The translations under genes and the position numbers were made by a program. This document shows, piece after piece, positions 59,895 to 64,000 of a stretch of DNA of 64,000 bases. Every line of letters starts with the position of its first letter. The stretch's first letter is position 1. The DNA is from Microbacterium esteraromaticum (GTDB lineage Bacteria; Actinomycetota; Actinomycetes; Actinomycetales; Microbacteriaceae). The stretch spans positions 2,604,001 to 2,668,000 of the forward strand of contig NZ_CP043732.1 in the NCBI RefSeq assembly GCF_014084045.1, written 5' to 3'. Below the pieces are notes generated by a model. The model saw only the letters and a list, made by a program, of their open reading frames with translations. It had not been told where the DNA came from and searched no databases.

Positions 59895-59949
59895 AGGCTA
59901 CGCGGAAAGGCGCCGCCACCGCCGAGTGTGACACAGGGTGACGTATCGT
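59895..59949. promoter_or_regulatory. Divergent -10 elements of the thioredoxin-like and thyA genes
   Basis: Minus-strand TAGCCT (59895-59900), six bases before the thioredoxin ATG; plus-strand TATCGT (59944-59949), seven bases before the thyA ATG. Both of the leaderless type. Confidence 0.48.
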
Positions 59950-59956
59950 TGCTGGC

Positions 59957-60766
59957 ATGAGTGCAGCCGTGCCCACGCCCTACGAAGACCTGCTCCGCGA
60001 TGTGCTGGAATCCGGCACGCACAAGGACGACCGCACCGGCACGGGCACGACGAGCGTCTTCGGCCGGCAGATCCGCTTCGACCTCGCACAGGGCTTCCCC
60101 CTGATCACGACCAAGCGGGTGCACTTCAAGTCGATCGCGTACGAGCTGCTGTGGTTCCTGCGCGGTGATTCGAACGTGCGCTGGCTGCAGGAGAACGGCG
60201 TCACGATCTGGGACGAATGGGCGGATGCGTCGGGCGACCTCGGCCCGGTGTACGGCGTGCAGTGGCGCTCGTGGCCGACGCCGGACGGCGGGCACATCGA
60301 CCAGCTGTCGCAGGTTATCGAGCAGATCAGGGCGACTCCCGACTCGCGCCGCCTCATCGTGTCGGCATGGAACCCCGCTGACATCCCCGACATGGCGCTG
60401 GCGCCCTGCCATGCGATGTTCCAGTTCTACGTCGCCGACGGAAGGCTCTCCTGCCAGCTGTATCAGCGCAGCGCCGACCTGTTCCTCGGCGTGCCCTTCA
60501 ACATCGCGTCGTATGCGCTGCTCACGATGATGGTCGCGCAGCAGACGGGGCTCGAGCCGGGTGACTTCGTCTGGACGGGCGGCGACTGCCACATCTACGA
60601 CAATCACCTGGAGCAGGTGCGCGAACAGCTCACCCGAGAGCCGTACCCGTACCCGACCCTGACCCTCGCCCGCACCCCGGAGTCGATCCTCGACTACCGC
60701 TACGACGACTTCGTCGTGGAGGGATACCAGCACCACCCGGCGATCCGCGCGGCGGTGGCCGTATGA
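59957..60766 (+). CDS. thyA: Thymidylate synthase
   Basis: dUMP to dTMP with methylene-tetrahydrofolate as carbon donor, leaving dihydrofolate. 269 residues. Catalytic Cys151 in [27 protein letters not shown] and [18 protein letters not shown] are complete. Its stop overlaps the folA start by ATGA; the two enzymes form the thymidylate cycle. Confidence 0.97.
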   Translation: MSAAVPTPYEDLLRDVLESGTHKDDRTGTGTTSVFGRQIRFDLAQGFPLITTKRVHFKSIAYELLWFLRGDSNVRWLQENGVTIWDEWADASGDLGPVYGVQWRSWPTPDGGHIDQLSQVIEQIRATPDSRRLIVSAWNPADIPDMALAPCHAMFQFYVADGRLSCQLYQRSADLFLGVPFNIASYALLTMMVAQQTGLEPGDFVWTGGDCHIYDNHLEQVREQLTREPYPYPTLTLARTPESILDYRYDDFVVEGYQHHPAIRAAVAV

Positions 60767-61239
60767 CCTGGGCGGGGCTGGTCTGGGCCCAGGCGAAGAA
60801 CGGCGTGATCGGCGCCGGAGGAGGGATGCCCTGGCATGTGCCGGAGGACCTCGCGCACTTCAAGGCGGTCACCCTCGGGGCGCCGGTCATCATGGGACGG
60901 CGCACGTGGGATTCACTGCCGGAGCGGTTCCGCCCGCTTCCCGACCGTGAGAACATCGTCGTCACCCGCAGCCAGGACTGGAGTGCCGAAGGCGCCAGGC
61001 GTGCGGCGAGCGTCGAAGAGGCCGTCCGCGGGCAGGAGCGGGTGTGGGTCATCGGGGGAGCGGAGATCTTCCGGCAGGTGATCGGCGACGCCGATCGGCT
61101 CGAGGTGACAGAGTTGGACATCGAGGTCGACGGCGACGCATACGCTCCGCCGGTCGACGGCTGGCGTCTGGTCGATGAGGGGGAGTGGAGGACTTCCCGC
61201 ACGGGCATCCGCTACCGCTTCCTCGGGTACGAGCGCTGA
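60763..61239 (+). CDS. folA: Dihydrofolate reductase
   Basis: Regenerates tetrahydrofolate from the dihydrofolate made by ThyA. 158 residues, usual length: [29 protein letters not shown], read in parts at residues 5-32, [10 protein letters not shown], and [12 protein letters not shown]. Coupled to thyA by ATGA and to the next gene by a TGATG overlap, so thyA, folA and the SDR gene are one transcript. Confidence 0.96.
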   Translation: MTWAGLVWAQAKNGVIGAGGGMPWHVPEDLAHFKAVTLGAPVIMGRRTWDSLPERFRPLPDRENIVVTRSQDWSAEGARRAASVEEAVRGQERVWVIGGAEIFRQVIGDADRLEVTELDIEVDGDAYAPPVDGWRLVDEGEWRTSRTGIRYRFLGYER

Positions 61240-62000
61240 TGCCGACCGCACTCATCACCGGTGCCAGCGCAGGACTGGGCGCGGAGTTCGCGCGCCAGCT
61301 CGCCGCGCGACAGGCCGACCTCGTGCTGGTGGCCCGCGGCGCCGACGCCCTCGACGAGCTGGCACGGCGGCTGCGGAACGAGCACGGAGTGCACGTCGAG
61401 GTGCTCACCGCCGACCTCGCCGACGAAGGCGACGTGCGGCGGGTCGCCGAGCGCATCGCGGATGCCGCCGCTCCGATAGATCTGCTCGTGAACAACGCCG
61501 GGTTCGGCCTGCCGCTGCAGTTCGCCGACAACGACATCGACGACGAGGTCCGCCACCTCCGCGTGCACGTGGAGGCGTCGATGCGGCTCATGCACACCGC
61601 CATCCGGGTCATGCGCGCCCGCGGCGGCCGGATCATCAACGTGGCCTCCGTCGCCGGGTTCATCTCCCGCTCCACCTACTCGGCCTGCAAGTCCTGGCTG
61701 ATCGGGTTCAGCCGCTGGGCGAACGCCGAGTACGGCAGGGACGGCGTCAGCGTGACGGCGCTCTGCCCCGGCTTCACGCACACGAGCTTCCACGAGCGGA
61801 TGGGGCTCGCGCCAGGGGAGGAGGGGGTGCCTTCGTTCCTGTGGCTCGATGCGCCGCGAGTCGTTCGCGCCGGGCTCCGGGATGCCTCGCTCGGTCGCCC
61901 CGTGTCCATCCCCTCGCTGCGGTACAAGGCCATCGTCGCCCTCTCCCGGGTGCTGCCCAGCGGCCTCACCTCCGGCGTCGCCCGGCGCGGGCGCGTCTGA
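61239..62000 (+). CDS. Short-chain dehydrogenase/reductase
   Basis: 253 residues from ATG 61239, overlapping the folA stop. Classical SDR: cofactor loop TGASAGLGAEFA (residues 7-18), NNAGFGLP, and Ser/Tyr-x3-Lys in NVASVAGFISRSTYSACKSW. The Arg in LVARGAD after the second strand suggests NADP(H). The C-terminal 30 residues are Arg/Lys-rich. Substrate unknown; link to folate metabolism rests only on the operon. Confidence 0.9.
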   Translation: MPTALITGASAGLGAEFARQLAARQADLVLVARGADALDELARRLRNEHGVHVEVLTADLADEGDVRRVAERIADAAAPIDLLVNNAGFGLPLQFADNDIDDEVRHLRVHVEASMRLMHTAIRVMRARGGRIINVASVAGFISRSTYSACKSWLIGFSRWANAEYGRDGVSVTALCPGFTHTSFHERMGLAPGEEGVPSFLWLDAPRVVRAGLRDASLGRPVSIPSLRYKAIVALSRVLPSGLTSGVARRGRV

Positions 62001-62031
62001 CGCACGGTGCCGGTGCGCAGCCTCGAAACGC

Positions 62032-62037
62032 TACGCT
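62032..62037 (+). promoter_or_regulatory. -10 element of dapA (leaderless type)
   Basis: TACGCT, then GAGAGG, then the ATG. The GAGAGG might also act as a ribosome site for longer transcripts. Confidence 0.45.
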
Positions 62038-62043
62038 GAGAGG

Positions 62044-63021
62044 ATGACGCACGTGGAAAATCCCTTCGGCCAGGTTCTCGTCGCACTGGTGACGCCGATG
62101 ACCGCCGACGGCGAGGTCGACTGGCCCGCAACCGAACGGCACATGGATCGCGTCATCAGCGATGGCGCCGACGGCATCGTCGTCACGGGCACCACGGGTG
62201 AGACCTCCACCCTCACCGACGACGAGAAGATCCGCCTCGTCGAGGTCGGCAAGGATGTCTCCGCCGGCCGGGCCAAGATCATCACCGGCGGCGGATCCAA
62301 TGAGACCGCCCACGCGATCGAGCTGTACAAGGCCAGCGAGAAGGCCGGCGCAGACGGCATCATGATCGTGACGCCGTACTACAACAAGCCGACCCAGGCC
62401 GGCATCCTGACGCACTTCCGGCTGGTCGCCGACGCGACCGACCTCCCGGTCATCCTCTACGACATCCCCGGCCGCACCGGGGTGCCCATCAAGTACGAGA
62501 CGATCCTGCGCCTGGCGAAGCACCCGAACATCCTCGCCGTGAAGGACGCCAAGGGCGACTTCAGCGAGGTCAGCCGCGTTCTCAACCAGACCGACCTGAT
62601 GTACTTCTCGGGCGACGACGCCAACGTCCTGCCGCACCTTTCGATCGGGGCCACCGGGCTGATCGGCGTGACCGCCAACATCACCTCGGCGCCGTACCGC
62701 ACCATCGTCGACGCGGTGAACCGCGGCGACCTGGCGACCGCCACCGCAGAGCACAAGCGCCTCGAGCCGCTCGTGCGGGCGGCCATGACCCACGTGCCCG
62801 GAACGGTCGCGGCGAAGTACATCCTGCACGGACTCGGGCGGATCAGCAGCCCGCGCGTGCGCCTGCCGCTGGTCGGCCCGGAGGAGTGGGAGGCCGCCCT
62901 CATCGAGGACGAGCTCGCGCTCGTCTCCGATGTCGCCGGCGCCGACTTCTCGAACTTCCGTCCCGACCGCAACGCGGCCGCGGGCGGCGCACTGCCCAAG
63001 GTGCACGGCACCACACGATGA
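62044..63021 (+). CDS. dapA: 4-hydroxy-tetrahydrodipicolinate synthase
   Basis: First committed step to DAP and lysine: pyruvate plus aspartate semialdehyde. 325 residues. Schiff-base Lys167 in AVKDAKGDF, Tyr in TPYYNKPTQ, and GTTGETSTLTDDEK as the substrate loop. It is followed 61 bases later by the RNase J gene, a pairing common in actinobacteria. Its length and all key residues are normal. Confidence 0.96.
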   Translation: MTHVENPFGQVLVALVTPMTADGEVDWPATERHMDRVISDGADGIVVTGTTGETSTLTDDEKIRLVEVGKDVSAGRAKIITGGGSNETAHAIELYKASEKAGADGIMIVTPYYNKPTQAGILTHFRLVADATDLPVILYDIPGRTGVPIKYETILRLAKHPNILAVKDAKGDFSEVSRVLNQTDLMYFSGDDANVLPHLSIGATGLIGVTANITSAPYRTIVDAVNRGDLATATAEHKRLEPLVRAAMTHVPGTVAAKYILHGLGRISSPRVRLPLVGPEEWEAALIEDELALVSDVAGADFSNFRPDRNAAAGGALPKVHGTTR

Positions 63022-63082
63022 GCGCGTCCTCGCGCTGAAGAACGAAACGACCGGGCACCACGTGCCCGCTTGAGGAGACTGA

Positions 63083-64000
63083 ATGTCCTTCCCCCTCGCC
63101 GAACCCGAACCGCTCGCACCCGGAACGCTGCGGGTCACCCCGCTGGGCGGTCTGGGCGAGGTCGGTCGCAACATGACCACCTTCGAGTACGAGGGAAAGA
63201 TCCTCATCGTCGACTGCGGCGTGCTCTTCCCCGAGGAGCACCAGCCCGGCGTCGACCTGATCCTGCCGGACTTCGAGCCCATCAAGCACCGCCTCGACGA
63301 CGTGGTCGGCGTCGTGCTCACCCACGGCCACGAGGACCACATCGGCGCCGTGCCCTACCTGCTGCGGCTGAAGCAGGACATCCCCCTCATCGGATCCGGG
63401 CTCACTCTCGCGCTCGTCGAGGCGAAGCTCAAAGAGCACCGCATCAAGCCGTTCACCCTCACCGTCACCGAGGGGCAGCGCGAGAACGTCGGGCCGTTCG
63501 ACCTCGAGTTCGTCGCGGTCAACCACTCGATCCCCGACGCTCTGGCCGTCGCCATCCGCACCCCTGCGGGGCTCGCGCTGGCTACAGGCGACTTCAAGAT
63601 GGACCAGCTGCCGCTCGACGGCCGCATCACCGACCTCCGCGCCTTCGCCCGTCTGGGCGAGGAGGGCGTCGACCTGTTCCTCGTCGACTCGACCAACGCC
63701 GACGTGCCGGGGTTCACACCCACTGAGCGCTCGATCGGCCCGGTGCTCGAACAGGTCATCGGCAAAGCGAGCCGACGTGTGATCGTCGCGAGCTTCTCCA
63801 GCCATGTGCACCGCGTGCAGCAGGTGATCGACGCCGCCCACGCGCACGGTCGCCGCGTAGCGTTCCTCGGTCGCAGCATGGTGCGCAACATGACCATCGC
63901 CGAGCAGCTGGGGTACCTCAAGGTCCCGGCGAACGTGCTGATCGACTACAAGAAGGCCCGCGATCTGCCCGACGACAGGATCGTCTACATGTCGACGGGC
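63083..64000 (+). CDS. rnj: Ribonuclease J (C-terminus cut by window edge)
   Basis: 306 codons of a protein of about 560 residues are visible. Metallo-beta-lactamase/beta-CASP nuclease that trims and degrades RNA with endo- and 5'-3' exonuclease activity. Metal motif LTHGHEDHIGAVPYLL (His-x-His-x-Asp-His) at about residues 80-95, VNHSIPDALAVAI, ATGDFKMD and SSHVHRVQQVI of the beta-CASP part. Ribosome site GAGGAGA seven bases before ATG 63083. Downstream of dapA in the same orientation. Confidence 0.96.
   Translation, partial: MSFPLAEPEPLAPGTLRVTPLGGLGEVGRNMTTFEYEGKILIVDCGVLFPEEHQPGVDLILPDFEPIKHRLDDVVGVVLTHGHEDHIGAVPYLLRLKQDIPLIGSGLTLALVEAKLKEHRIKPFTLTVTEGQRENVGPFDLEFVAVNHSIPDALAVAIRTPAGLALATGDFKMDQLPLDGRITDLRAFARLGEEGVDLFLVDSTNADVPGFTPTERSIGPVLEQVIGKASRRVIVASFSSHVHRVQQVIDAAHAHGRRVAFLGRSMVRNMTIAEQLGYLKVPANVLIDYKKARDLPDDRIVYMSTG

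Noticed and set aside
1..64000. tRNA, rRNA, tmRNA, insertion sequence, prophage or integrase
   Set aside because: I looked for T-loop/CCA patterns, transposase and integrase-like products and found none that could be supported; a tRNAscan or Infernal run would settle the RNA part.

Overview
The window is a high-GC (roughly 70 percent by eye) chromosomal segment from an actinomycete. Gene content, order and protein sequences (IF2 with a long Pro/Gly/Ala/Arg linker, TTG-started PNPase, EfeUOB, a CE1759-type FMN reductase, a DUF5302 peptide, the thyA-folA and dapA-rnj pairs) fit the family Microbacteriaceae, most likely Microbacterium. That placement is an inference from protein features; no database search was possible. 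It is mostly core chromosome, with no phage, plasmid or insertion sequence. I saw no tRNA, rRNA or CRISPR array.

Layout. 0-3.4 kb (minus strand): a membrane protein cut by the left edge, a nucleotidyltransferase-Nudix pair, and an RNB-type exoribonuclease. 3.4-10.6 kb: PEP mutase/isocitrate lyase-like enzyme, proS, a LOG-family protein, a flavin amine oxidase and a Tat-exported PhoX-type phosphatase. 10.7-19.2 kb: translation cluster nusA-ylxR-infB-rbfA, mutY on the other strand, then truB, two small membrane proteins and ribF; rimP is not in its usual place before nusA. 19.3-28.4 kb: SNF2 helicase, pfkA, a solitary AbiEi-like/DUF559 nuclease gene embedded in six hairpin repeats, oligopeptidase B, and a PiT phosphate transporter with a small membrane partner. 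28.5-34.9 kb: cyclic-nucleotide phosphodiesterase, aspA, FAH hydrolase, PrsW protease, then a cytosolic Cache protein with a GntR regulator. 35-39 kb: a polyamine-type ABC transporter divergent from that regulator. 39-43 kb: FKBP isomerase, YceI, an MFS pump, rpsO and a 2OG-Fe(II) oxygenase. 43.2-46.7 kb: the efeUOB iron uptake operon behind a DtxR/IdeR-like box. 46.7-52.8 kb: acyltransferase, LLM flavin oxidoreductase with FMN reductase, DUF5302 and DedA proteins, and a glycosyltransferase-SGNH hydrolase fusion. 53-64 kb: pnp, a degenerate aldo/keto reductase, a histidine phosphatase, dapB, an OsmC/DUF4395/thioredoxin group, thyA-folA-SDR and dapA-rnj (rnj runs off the right edge).

How it works together. 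Phosphate supply (phoX and pit, both preceded by PHO-box-like 11-bp repeats), iron supply (efeUOB) and polyamine uptake each show a plausible local control site. Lysine/cell-wall precursor synthesis (dapA, dapB), folate/thymidylate synthesis (thyA, folA) and RNA turnover (RNB, PNPase, RNase J) are distributed through the window. At least sixteen genes have a TANNNT -10 element 6-7 bases before the start codon, so many mRNAs are probably leaderless.

Main points for a second look: (1) the DUF559/AbiEi-like nuclease gene with three REP-like hairpin repeats on each side; (2) three conserved genes (SNF2 helicase, pfkA, pit) each broken by one missing G in a G run, which looks like sequencing error; (3) an aldo/keto reductase that has lost the catalytic tetrad; (4) the glycosyltransferase-SGNH fusion; (5) a signal-less Cache protein co-encoded with a GntR regulator.
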